From positions 248,001-312,000 of the forward strand of contig NZ_JTJW01000003.1 in assembly GCF_000805385.1 (NCBI RefSeq): DNA of 64,000 nucleotides, read 5' to 3'. Source of the stretch: Mycolicibacterium setense (GTDB lineage: Bacteria > Actinomycetota > Actinomycetes > Mycobacteriales > Mycobacteriaceae). Shown in pieces: positions 17,918-25,125 of this stretch. The translations under genes were made by a program, and so were the position numbers. The first letter of the stretch is position 1, and every line of letters starts with the position of its first letter. Below the pieces are notes generated by a model. That model did no database searches, was not told the origin of the DNA, and saw only the letters and a program-made list of their open reading frames with translations.

Positions 17918-19096
17918 ATGCCGGTGCCGGAGCAACCTCCCGGGGTCGAAATCGATGAGCTCGGTGTCCACCCGATCACCGGCGCGGCGACGTCGATATG
18001 CGCATTCGTCGGAGCCGCTCCGAGTGGCCCTGTCGAAGATCCGGTGGGCGTCGATTCCTATGCCCAGTTCGAGAGCGCGTTCGGCGGGTTGTCGGCTGAC
18101 AGCGGTCTCGGATATGCCGTGCAGGATTTCTTCGCCAACGGCGGAGTCAACGCCATCATCGTGCGTCTGGTACCCGCCGACGGCTCCGTGCTCTCGGAAA
18201 CCGACTACGTCGGCGTGGGTTTCGAGGACGCAGAGAAGGGCATCTATGCCCTGGCCAAGGCGGACCGGTTCGCACTGCTGTGCTTGCCACCACCGGTCCC
18301 GGGCGGCGATCTGCCGCTGGATGTGTGGCCGGCGGCGCTCAGCTTTTGTGCGCGACGCCGCGCGGTCCTGCTCGTGGACCCGCCCGTCGCGGCGACACCC
18401 GACACCGTTCGTGGTTGGCCGGCCGCTCGTGGTCTGACCGGGGACGCGGCCCGCAACGGTGCGATGTACTTCCCGAGGATTCGGCGCCCGGATCCACTCC
18501 GCAATGGGGCGGTCGGCGACTTCGTACCGTGCGGCGCGGTGGCCGGGGTGATCGCGCGGACCGACGCCGACCATGGAGTGTGGAAGGCGCCGTCCAATGC
18601 CGGACTCTCCGGGGTGACCGGCTTGACCCTCGCGCTCACCGATGGGCAGAACGGCACCCTGAACTCGTCGGGAATCAACGGCCTGCGGACGCTCCCCGGC
18701 AGGGGGCCGGTGGTGTGGGGTGCCCGCACGCTGCGCGGCATCGACGCCGAGGCCGACGAGTTCAAGTACCTCTCGGTGCGACGGCTCGCGCTCTACATCG
18801 AAGAGTCGATCTACCGCGGCACCCAGTGGGCGGTGTTCGAGCCCAACGAGGAACCGCTGTGGGCACAGCTGCGCCGGAACATCGTGCAAATCATGCGAGT
18901 TTTGTTCGGGCAGGGCGCCTTTGAGGGCCACACCGATGACGAGGCCTACTTCGTGCAATGCGGTCGCCACACCACCATGACGCAAGACGACATCGACCAA
19001 GGCGTGGTCAACATCCTGGTGGGGTTCGCACCGGTGAGGCCGGCGGAGTTCGTCGTGATCCGCGTTCAACAGAGGGCCGCAGCCCCGACGGCATAG
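17918..19096 (+). CDS. contractile tail sheath-like protein, orphan
   Basis: A 392-residue protein matching phage/contractile-injection-system tail sheath proteins. The N-terminus PPGVEIDELGVHPITGAATS resembles the PGVYVEE start of sheath subunits. The mid region (FVGAAPSGPV, YAVQDFFANGG, IIVRLV) is the usual sheath beta-domain. The C-terminal third (RRLALYIEESIYRGTQWAVF, EPLWAQLRRNI, GAFEG, DIDQGVVNILVGFAPVRPAE) is strongly sheath-like. No tube, baseplate, spike or AAA ATPase genes are adjacent; neighbours are GAPDH and an L,D-transpeptidase. A GAAAGGGG site precedes the ATG. Either a remnant or a repurposed sheath. Confidence 0.8.
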   Translation: MPVPEQPPGVEIDELGVHPITGAATSICAFVGAAPSGPVEDPVGVDSYAQFESAFGGLSADSGLGYAVQDFFANGGVNAIIVRLVPADGSVLSETDYVGVGFEDAEKGIYALAKADRFALLCLPPPVPGGDLPLDVWPAALSFCARRRAVLLVDPPVAATPDTVRGWPAARGLTGDAARNGAMYFPRIRRPDPLRNGAVGDFVPCGAVAGVIARTDADHGVWKAPSNAGLSGVTGLTLALTDGQNGTLNSSGINGLRTLPGRGPVVWGARTLRGIDAEADEFKYLSVRRLALYIEESIYRGTQWAVFEPNEEPLWAQLRRNIVQIMRVLFGQGAFEGHTDDEAYFVQCGRHTTMTQDDIDQGVVNILVGFAPVRPAEFVVIRVQQRAAAPTA

Positions 19097-19127
19097 GTCG
19101 CATATCCCCGCGCTGGGCCCGTGCCCG

Positions 19128-20084
19128 TCATCGCAGGGCGCTGCCCCCGAGCCACTTGTCCCACGGGACACCCCAGTCGCCGTTCTGCCACACGGGCAAA
19201 GGGTCGCCGCCGGTGTTGCGCACTTCGAACACATCTCCGGGCTGGGAGAACTCGTAGAACCACCGCCCGTTGTCGGCGTTGACATTCAGGCATCCGTGCG
19301 ACGTGTTGGTCTTGCCCTGCGCCCAGACCGTGCTGTCGAGTTGGTGGACGTAGATCCCGCTGTTGGTGAGGCGTACGGCGTTGCTGACGGTGAGCTTGTA
19401 GCCCAGTCGCGAATCTACCGGCAGCCCGTAGGTGGAGGAGTCCATGACGACGGATTCGGCCTTGTCCATCACCGTGTAGATGCCGGGCTGGGTCCAGAAC
19501 GAAATTTTGTTGCCTGCAACGGTTTCCGACCCGCCCATGCCCATTGAGGTCGGGATCGTGCGGACCAGCTCGTCATTGCGGTAGACGCGGATCTGCTTGG
19601 TGGCGTCGTCGGCGATGGATACGTGCGATTCTCCGATACGGAACGAAACTCGGCGACCTCGGCCGGCGGCGTCGTCCGCGCCTTGGCTGTTCGCGGTCGC
19701 GACGACCTCGGTGCCCGGGCTGTAGTAGCTCTGCGGGCGCCAGTGGGCCCGCTGGTTGTCGATCCAATACCAGGAACCCTCGACGGGCGGAACGGTCTTG
19801 ACTGCCAGCTGCTGTTCCGCCGCCGCACGGTCGGCAACCGGTCCGTCGAACTTCGCCACGATGACGGTGCCGACCCCGTATGTCCCACCGTCGACCAGCG
19901 TGGCGCCTGACGTGGTGGTGAAGCTGACCTGAGCCTTCTCGCTGGACGCTGCCAGCACGTAGGCGGCGCCGTAGCCGGATGAGGTGTCGGCACGCCAGAA
20001 AGACGCGGTGACGATGGCGACAAGGATGAGTGCGAGCGCCGACAGTGTTGGTGCTGGCCGCTTTTGGCGTGAACCCACCGACAT
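19128..20084 (-). CDS. L,D-transpeptidase (YkuD fold)
   Basis: A 318-residue envelope enzyme forming 3-3 cross-links in peptidoglycan. A signal anchor (about 10-32) is followed by an Ig-like domain of mycobacterial Ldt type (KAQVSFTTTSGATLVDGGTY region). A YkuD catalytic domain (about 150-275) then has IYVHQLDSTVW and the nucleophile motif SHGCLN, Cys at about 265. An alternative ATG at 20099 adds 5 residues. It diverges from the DsbA-like gene across the 25-bp palindrome at 20140-20164, so regulation by the nearby BlaI-like repressor is likely. Carbapenems inactivate this enzyme class through the catalytic cysteine. Confidence 0.92.
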   Translation of the reverse strand: MSVGSRQKRPAPTLSALALILVAIVTASFWRADTSSGYGAAYVLAASSEKAQVSFTTTSGATLVDGGTYGVGTVIVAKFDGPVADRAAAEQQLAVKTVPPVEGSWYWIDNQRAHWRPQSYYSPGTEVVATANSQGADDAAGRGRRVSFRIGESHVSIADDATKQIRVYRNDELVRTIPTSMGMGGSETVAGNKISFWTQPGIYTVMDKAESVVMDSSTYGLPVDSRLGYKLTVSNAVRLTNSGIYVHQLDSTVWAQGKTNTSHGCLNVNADNGRWFYEFSQPGDVFEVRNTGGDPLPVWQNGDWGVPWDKWLGGSALR

Positions 20085-20139
20085 CCCGGCGTCTCCCATC
20101 TGTCCCTGCGTCTCGGCGACGTAGTGTGCTAGAACGAAA

Positions 20140-20164
20140 TACGTAGCTACGGCGTAGCTACGTA
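20140..20164. promoter_or_regulatory. 25-bp perfect palindrome, likely BlaI-family operator
   Basis: TACGTAGCTACG (20140-20151), a single G, then CGTAGCTACGTA (20153-20164) form a perfect dyad. Each arm also contains the smaller palindrome GTAGCTAC, so the site looks like two stacked repressor half-sites. It is the only strong element between the divergent L,D-transpeptidase and DsbA/CcdA/BlaI/BlaR genes. BlaI/MecI repressors bind short TAC/GTA dyads, which fits. Confidence 0.7.
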
Positions 20165-20189
20165 GACGAGGTTAGCATGGAGGTGCGCA

Positions 20190-20918
20190 GTGAATGGACG
20201 GCGAGAGAGTGTCAACAAGGAGTTCATCCTCATCGGAGGACTTGTTGTCATTGCGGCTGCCCTGATCGCCTACCTGATGATGCGTCCCGGCGACGACGCC
20301 GTCTCCGCCGGACCGTCGGTGACGTCGGTGGCAACGGACGCCGAGGCGGCCGGCGGCGCTGACGGCCGGCCTCCGGTGGAGCGTCGTCAGGCGGGTGACC
20401 CACTGGCGTTGGGTGCTCTTGACGCGCCCGTGGCAATGGTTGTGTTCTCGGACTATCGCTGCCCGTTCTGCGCCAAATTCAGCCGTGATATCGAGCCCGA
20501 ACTCGTCAAGCGCTACGTCGACGCGGGCCGGCTCCGCATCGAGTGGCGCGACTTCCCGATCTTCGGCCCGCAGTCGATGTCCGCAGCACGCGCCGGACGC
20601 GCGGCAGCCGAGCAAGGGAAGTTCTGGGAGTTCAACAGAGCCGTCTACGGTGCGGCACCGGAGCGGTCGAAGGCAGACCTGACGGACGGCGCCTTGATCG
20701 AGTTCGCCAGGCAGGCCGGTGTTCCCGATATCGGCCGATTCACCGCGGCGATGCGCGGAAACGCCTTCGACGCCGCCATCAATGCCGATCTCGCACAGGG
20801 CACGGGGATCGGCGTCCCCAGCACTCCGGCATTCCTGATCAACGATGTGCCGATGCTCGGTGCGCAGCCCACGGAAGACTTCGTACGCGCCATCGACGCA
20901 GCGCTGGCCGGCCGGTGA
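20190..20918 (+). CDS. membrane-anchored DsbA-like thiol-disulfide protein
   Basis: A 242-residue protein with an N-terminal membrane anchor (about 11-31), a low-complexity linker, and a DsbA/thioredoxin fold from about 70. The active site CPFC is Cys91/Cys94 in FSDYRCPFCAKFSRD; the cis-proline loop is GVPSTPAF. The GTG start at 20190 has GGAGGTG upstream. The CcdA gene begins inside its stop (GTGA), so the two are translated together. A CcdA partner suggests it may carry reducing rather than oxidising power outside the membrane. It is probably under the palindromic operator at 20140. Confidence 0.9.
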   Translation: MNGRRESVNKEFILIGGLVVIAAALIAYLMMRPGDDAVSAGPSVTSVATDAEAAGGADGRPPVERRQAGDPLALGALDAPVAMVVFSDYRCPFCAKFSRDIEPELVKRYVDAGRLRIEWRDFPIFGPQSMSAARAGRAAAEQGKFWEFNRAVYGAAPERSKADLTDGALIEFARQAGVPDIGRFTAAMRGNAFDAAINADLAQGTGIGVPSTPAFLINDVPMLGAQPTEDFVRAIDAALAGR

Positions 20919-21811
20919 GTGGCGTCGGTCTGTTCGGAGCCTTCCTCGGTGGGTTGGCTTCCCTGCTCAGCCCCTGCTCGGCCCTGCTCCTGCCGTCGTT
21001 CTTCGCGTACGCCTTCGACCGGACCCGCCTGTTGATCCGACGCACGTTCGCGTTCTGGCTGGGTCTCGGTGCGGTGCTGGTGCCGTTGGGTGCCGGCGTC
21101 GGGCTGTTGGGCAGCGTCGTCACCCGCTATCGCAGTGAAGTCGCCACCATCGGTGGGCTGGTGTTGATCGGGTTCGGACTGATGACGTTGCTGGGCAAGG
21201 GATTCGGCCTGTCGTCCATGCAACGGATGACGGCACGGATCAACATCTCCGGCACCGTATCGGTGTTCGCATTGGGAGCTGTCTACGGACTGGCGGGCTT
21301 CTGCGCGGGTCCACTGCTGGGCGCGGTCCTGACCATGTCGGCGATGGGGGCGGACCCGGCCTACGGGGCAGTGCTGATGGGCGTTTACGCCCTCGGGATG
21401 GCCGCGCCGTTGTTCCTGCTCGCCTGGTTGTGGGATCGCTTCAACCTGTCGAAGCGGACTTGGCTACGGGGGCGACCGATACGTCTGGGCCGGCTGGAGA
21501 CCCACACCACCTCGCTGCTCACGGGAGCGGCATTCATCATTCTCGGTGGGGTGTTCCTGTTCACCGACGGCACCGCGAGTCTCGGTGGGGCGCTGTCCGT
21601 CGACGCGCAGTACGACCTGCAAGTTTGGCTGGGTCGCCTGTCGTCGAGCGTCAGCGATCCCTGGCTGATCCTGGGCGTGGTGGTCGCACTCATCCTGTGG
21701 CGGTCAATTCGGTTGTGGCGGAAGCGAGTCGGTTCGCGAACCCGCATTGCGGAATCCCCCGCGGTGGAGGCCGATTCCTCCGTCAGCGGGATCGGGAGCG
21801 CTACGAAATGA
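20915..21811 (+). CDS. CcdA-type transmembrane electron carrier
   Basis: A 298-residue, six-to-seven-span membrane protein of the CcdA/DsbD-beta family, which moves electrons from cytoplasmic thioredoxin to exported thiol proteins. Conserved cysteines are in SLLSPCSALLLP near the N-terminus and in GLAGFCAGPLLG. The GTG at 20915 overlaps the DsbA-like stop (GTGA); reading further upstream only enters out-of-frame sequence. The C-terminal ~60 residues are soluble and variable. It likely works with the preceding DsbA-like protein. No cytochrome c biogenesis genes are nearby, so a different client is probable. Confidence 0.9.
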   Translation: MSGVGLFGAFLGGLASLLSPCSALLLPSFFAYAFDRTRLLIRRTFAFWLGLGAVLVPLGAGVGLLGSVVTRYRSEVATIGGLVLIGFGLMTLLGKGFGLSSMQRMTARINISGTVSVFALGAVYGLAGFCAGPLLGAVLTMSAMGADPAYGAVLMGVYALGMAAPLFLLAWLWDRFNLSKRTWLRGRPIRLGRLETHTTSLLTGAAFIILGGVFLFTDGTASLGGALSVDAQYDLQVWLGRLSSSVSDPWLILGVVVALILWRSIRLWRKRVGSRTRIAESPAVEADSSVSGIGSATK

Positions 21812-21890
21812 GCGGAGCAGCTACTATCGCGCTACATAGGTTTGATGCGCGAGGCCGGGAAATGATGACGGCGCACCTTGGCGGGCGGTA

Positions 21891-22268
21891 GTGGGTATGG
21901 GAATAAAGGGATTTGGCGATCTCGAAGCTGTGGTGATGGAAGTGCTCTGGTCACGTACGGAGCCTTCCACGGTGCGCAGTGTGCACGATGAGCTCGTCAC
22001 CAAGCGCCAGATCGCCTACACCACGGTCATGTCGACGATGGACAACCTGTTTCGAAAGGGTTGGCTGCAGCGGGAGAAGGTTGGTCTGGCCTACAGCTAC
22101 CGGCCGGTGATGAGCCGCGAGGAACATTCTGCGCAGCTCATGCGCACAGTGTTCGAATCCGGCGGTGACAGCGAGCTGATCCTCAACTTCTTCCTCGAAC
22201 AGATCGTTGACGATGACTCGGTGAAGCTCCGGCAGGCGCTCAAGCGATTCACCGATGGGCGGTCATGA
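21891..22268 (+). CDS. BlaI/MecI/CopY family repressor
   Basis: A 125-residue winged-helix repressor. The domain starts GFGDLEAVVMEVLWSRTEPS, with the recognition region AYTTVMSTMDNLFRKGWLQREK and a C-terminal dimerisation/cleavage segment. BlaI-type proteins repress until cut by a BlaR-type protease, which is encoded directly downstream with a 4-base overlap. Its most probable operator is the palindrome at 20140. CTAC half-sites at 21821-21839 just upstream may add autoregulation. A start at ATG 21897 is also possible. Confidence 0.92.
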   Translation: MGMGIKGFGDLEAVVMEVLWSRTEPSTVRSVHDELVTKRQIAYTTVMSTMDNLFRKGWLQREKVGLAYSYRPVMSREEHSAQLMRTVFESGGDSELILNFFLEQIVDDDSVKLRQALKRFTDGRS

Positions 22269-23206
22269 TGAACGCGGTCACGTTTCTCCTCGGCTACGCG
22301 ATGGCTTTGAGCTGGCTGGCGCCGGTGCTGTTCACCGGCCCGATCTCGGCCGGCGTTCATCCCAGGCTCTCGGTAGCGGGTTGGCTGGTGGTCGTCGCCA
22401 CCGCGTCGTTCGCATGGGTGGCGGCGTTGGTGATCCTCATCGTGGGTGCCGCCCACAGCCTGATCACTCGCAGCGCGCCGACGTTCTGTGTCGAAACACT
22501 GGGGATCGCCAGCGCGGTGACGTTGCCGCCCACCGTGGCAACGGTATTGGTCGTCGCCCTGCTTGCAGTCACTGCCGCGGTGGCGACCAACACCACGCGC
22601 CGGGTGATCGTCACGCTGTACAGAACGCGCCGCGCCAATGGCCGGCACGTCGAAGCGGTCCGGATCATCGGCAGGCCCACCGAGCATGATGGCGTCGTCG
22701 CCATCCCGGCTGACCAACCAACGGCATACTGCGTATCCGGTGGCCGGCGGCGCGCCATCGTCGTCACCACCGCCGCCCTGGAGTTACTGGATCCGCCCGC
22801 GCTGGCCGCGGTTCTGGCTCATGAGCGGGCTCATTTGCGTGAGCGCCACCACCTCATCATCGGTTTGCTCAGCACACTCGCCGCTGCGCTGCCGCGGTTG
22901 CCCCTGACGCGCGCGGCGGCGCGGGCGGTACCCGCACTACTGGAGATGTGCGCCGACGATGCCGCTACCCGCAGGCATGGCCGGGAGCCGCTGTTGGCCG
23001 GTCTCGTCACGTTGAGCACCCGGCTCCGCCTCCCGGACGGCGTGCTGGCCGCGACCGGCACCGCGGTGGCCGACCGGGTCACCCGCCTCTTGCAACCCCG
23101 GCGGGCGGTGTGGTGGCATCCACGGTCGATGGCGATGGTGCTCATCGTCATCGGGACTGCCGCCGGGCCCGCCTTCGCGCTCGCGTTGTGCACCCTGCAG
23201 CCCTAG
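22265..23206 (+). CDS. M56 family membrane metallopeptidase, BlaR-like
   Basis: A 313-residue membrane protease with four or five hydrophobic spans. The zinc motif HExxH is His186-Glu187 ... His190 in LAHERAHLRERHH. M56 proteases relay an envelope signal by triggering loss of their partner repressor. Unlike staphylococcal BlaR1/MecR1 there is no C-terminal penicillin-binding domain: the protein ends just after the last span. So the inducer, or a separate sensor, is unknown. It overlaps the BlaI-like gene by 4 bases and is the last gene of the operon. Mycobacterial BlaR proteins share this short form. Confidence 0.9.
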   Translation: MMNAVTFLLGYAMALSWLAPVLFTGPISAGVHPRLSVAGWLVVVATASFAWVAALVILIVGAAHSLITRSAPTFCVETLGIASAVTLPPTVATVLVVALLAVTAAVATNTTRRVIVTLYRTRRANGRHVEAVRIIGRPTEHDGVVAIPADQPTAYCVSGGRRRAIVVTTAALELLDPPALAAVLAHERAHLRERHHLIIGLLSTLAAALPRLPLTRAAARAVPALLEMCADDAATRRHGREPLLAGLVTLSTRLRLPDGVLAATGTAVADRVTRLLQPRRAVWWHPRSMAMVLIVIGTAAGPAFALALCTLQP

Positions 23207-23218
23207 CCCGCGGGTGGG

Positions 23219-23638
23219 TCAGATGTCGCCGCTGCTGCTCGGGCCGGTGCGCGGTCCGTAGCGTTCGGCATAGGCCTGGTGGATGTGCGCGTTCTTCTTG
23301 CGCGACAGTTCATCGATGAGCGCCGGGTTCAGGCCGTGCTTGACCAGCATGTGACGCCGCCACACCTTGTTCAGTGCGTGGGAGAAGTACACGAACGGGA
23401 TGAAGATGGGCACCGTCATGCTGGCGTGCAGGTACAGCGACATCGGGATGAACCAGATCGGCGCCAGGACCAGGATCGCCGGGATCGCGACGCGGACCAT
23501 CATCCGGATGGTGGCGCCGGGGCCTGCCAGGTCATTGGCCACCCACTCGCGCATCGAGTCGGGCAGCCGCTTGCCGTAGCAATATCCGATGTATTGCAGC
23601 GGGCCCGGTTTTGTGCGTGGGGTTTGGCCGGTGGGCAT
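23219..23638 (-). CDS. DUF5313 family membrane protein (copy 1)
   Basis: A 139-residue protein starting at ATG 23638. It has the N-terminal motif YIGYCYGKRLPDSMREWV, then two hydrophobic segments (about 45-65 and 70-95), then a charged tail (NKVWRRHMLVKHGLNPALID). This pattern matches the DUF5313 family. A second copy with the same motifs lies at 57574-58002. Function unknown; two membrane spans with cytoplasmic ends are inferred. It is convergent with the BlaR-like gene. Confidence 0.85.
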   Translation of the reverse strand: MPTGQTPRTKPGPLQYIGYCYGKRLPDSMREWVANDLAGPGATIRMMVRVAIPAILVLAPIWFIPMSLYLHASMTVPIFIPFVYFSHALNKVWRRHMLVKHGLNPALIDELSRKKNAHIHQAYAERYGPRTGPSSSGDI

Positions 23639-23728
23639 TGCTGAAGGGTATCGGTCCCGTCGGCACATCCCGACGGTCAGGCGGGTCAGACTCTGGCGTC
23701 GACAGCGTCGGGGAGCGCCGTCAGGTGC

Positions 23729-24421
23729 TCAGCGTGGCAGTCGATCGAGCCAATCGGAGTTTCCGTCGACCGATTCGCCGTCGATGACCACCATCGGCAC
23801 TCCGGAGTCGGGAAGCTGCCGCAACAGTGGCAGGTTGTTGGCGGCGATGGCATGTCCGTCGAAGGGGATGGGGAGCCCCAGTTTGATCATGTCCTGCGCC
23901 GACGACGGGGCGCCGGCGCGATCGGCCAGGCCGGCGAGCTGATCGTTGCTCAGATCGGTCGGGCCCTCCTCCTTCGGTTGCTGATCGGCGGCGAAGATCT
24001 GCTCGATGAACCGCCACGTGATGTCGCTCGACTTGGAGTGATCGGCGACGATGAAGGCCGCATAGATCGCGCGGCTGTCGTAAGTGCCACTGGCGGAGTA
24101 CTTTTCGAGAAAATTGACGAGCCGCAGATTGATGTGGAGCTTGCCGGTCTCGATGCGACGGCCGATCTCGGCGCCCTGTTCGCGGACCATCTTCCCGCTG
24201 TAGGGACACAGCGGATCCAGATAGAGGTCGATCTGGCCCGGCGCGGCCGGGTCACCGATCGAGAGGACGTCCCCGGCCGGAGAGGCTTCGGCCGCGTACG
24301 CGCGTCCGACGCCGGGACCCCACATCAGAACCGCCGCCAGTAGGCCCAGGGCCATGAGCATCGAGATGACTGGTGGCCGGTGTGCAGACCGAGTTCGCGC
24401 GTGGCTCATGGGTTCCATCAT
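23729..24421 (-). CDS. DsbA-like exported protein with single active-site Cys
   Basis: About 230 residues. A signal peptide or anchor covers about residues 15-45 (ending near RAYAAEA), followed by a thioredoxin/DsbA-like domain. The active-site motif is CPYS in DLYLDPLCPYSGKM: the second Cys is replaced by Ser, so the protein cannot act as a normal dithiol oxidant. The cis-Pro loop is SGVPMVVIDG. A monothiol could act as a chaperone, reductant or isomerase-like protein. It lies downstream of a TetR gene on the same strand with almost no gap, and close to the DsbA/CcdA locus. The start is one of several ATGs (24421, 24418, 24409). Confidence 0.82.
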   Translation of the reverse strand: MMEPMSHARTRSAHRPPVISMLMALGLLAAVLMWGPGVGRAYAAEASPAGDVLSIGDPAAPGQIDLYLDPLCPYSGKMVREQGAEIGRRIETGKLHINLRLVNFLEKYSASGTYDSRAIYAAFIVADHSKSSDITWRFIEQIFAADQQPKEEGPTDLSNDQLAGLADRAGAPSSAQDMIKLGLPIPFDGHAIAANNLPLLRQLPDSGVPMVVIDGESVDGNSDWLDRLPR

Positions 24422-24432
24422 GTCTGAACGGA

Positions 24433-25032
24433 TCAACTCGACGGCGCGAGCCCGTTCTCGATGAGGTGCATGACCTCGTCGGCGACCTCGTCTTGGGTCT
24501 TCTCGGAGTTGATGACGTTGTGCAGCATCGCGGTCATCATGATGGCGCCGAAGATGCTGATCGCCGTGCTTTGTGGGTCGGCGAGCCTGCGCAATGAGCC
24601 GTCGGCGGCGCCCGCCTTGAGCACTCGTGCAATCGGGTCGTAGAACGCCTCTTGGACCGCCATCGCGAGTTCGGGCAGTCGAATCGCGCGGCCGAGGTCA
24701 CCGACGAGTGCCTGGGCGGTGCCCGAGCGGTTCATGGTGTGCCCAACCTGGACCTGGATTACCGCGGCCAATCGGTCTCTGCCCAGACCGGGGGCGTCGG
24801 CAACCTCGGCGACCTCGCGTGCGAGCGCATCGAGGGAATCCCGAAAGAGGAAGGCCAGGATGTCGTCCTTGCCCTTGAAGTAGTAGTACAGCGTTGCCTT
24901 CGGGACGCCCGACGTGGCCGCGATGTCCTCGATCTTGGTCTTCGCGAGGCCACGGGCGGCGATGAGGCCCGTCGCGGTGTACAGCTTCTCGGCCACCGCA
25001 GGGGGCACTGTCCGCCCGGTCTGTTCAGCCAC
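24433..25032 (-). CDS. TetR family regulator
   Basis: A 199-residue repressor from GTG 25032. The helix-turn-helix (about 20-65) contains GLAKTKIEDIAATSGVPKATLYYYFKGKDDIL, split here by the usual TetR core, with the canonical YYYF end. The C-terminal region is a generic ligand domain. It diverges from the flavoprotein gene across the perfect dyad at 25060-25086, which is very likely its operator. The DsbA-like gene follows directly on the same strand, so it may be co-transcribed. Confidence 0.9.
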   Translation of the reverse strand: MAEQTGRTVPPAVAEKLYTATGLIAARGLAKTKIEDIAATSGVPKATLYYYFKGKDDILAFLFRDSLDALAREVAEVADAPGLGRDRLAAVIQVQVGHTMNRSGTAQALVGDLGRAIRLPELAMAVQEAFYDPIARVLKAGAADGSLRRLADPQSTAISIFGAIMMTAMLHNVINSEKTQDEVADEVMHLIENGLAPSS

Positions 25033-25059
25033 GAGCGCAGTCTACGAGCGTCCTTGCGG

Positions 25060-25086
25060 ATAGTTTGTACTTTGAGTACAAACTAT
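25060..25086. promoter_or_regulatory. 27-bp perfect dyad, TetR operator candidate
   Basis: ATAGTTTGTACT (25060-25071), spacer TTG, then AGTACAAACTAT (25075-25086): twelve-base arms with no mismatch. It lies between the divergent TetR gene (start 25032) and the flavoprotein gene (start 25126). The position and symmetry fit autoregulation plus control of the flavoprotein. Confidence 0.75.
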
Positions 25087-25125
25087 GAGTTCAAGAGTGA
25101 CGGTCGATCACTTTCAGGGAGAGCC

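Noticed and set aside
17918..19096. Prophage or complete contractile injection system
   Set aside because: Only a sheath-like protein is present. No integrase, capsid, tube, baseplate or lysis gene was found around it.
21821..21840. Second BlaI operator upstream of the repressor gene
   Set aside because: Two CTAC-type half-sites are present in direct orientation, but they do not form a convincing dyad.
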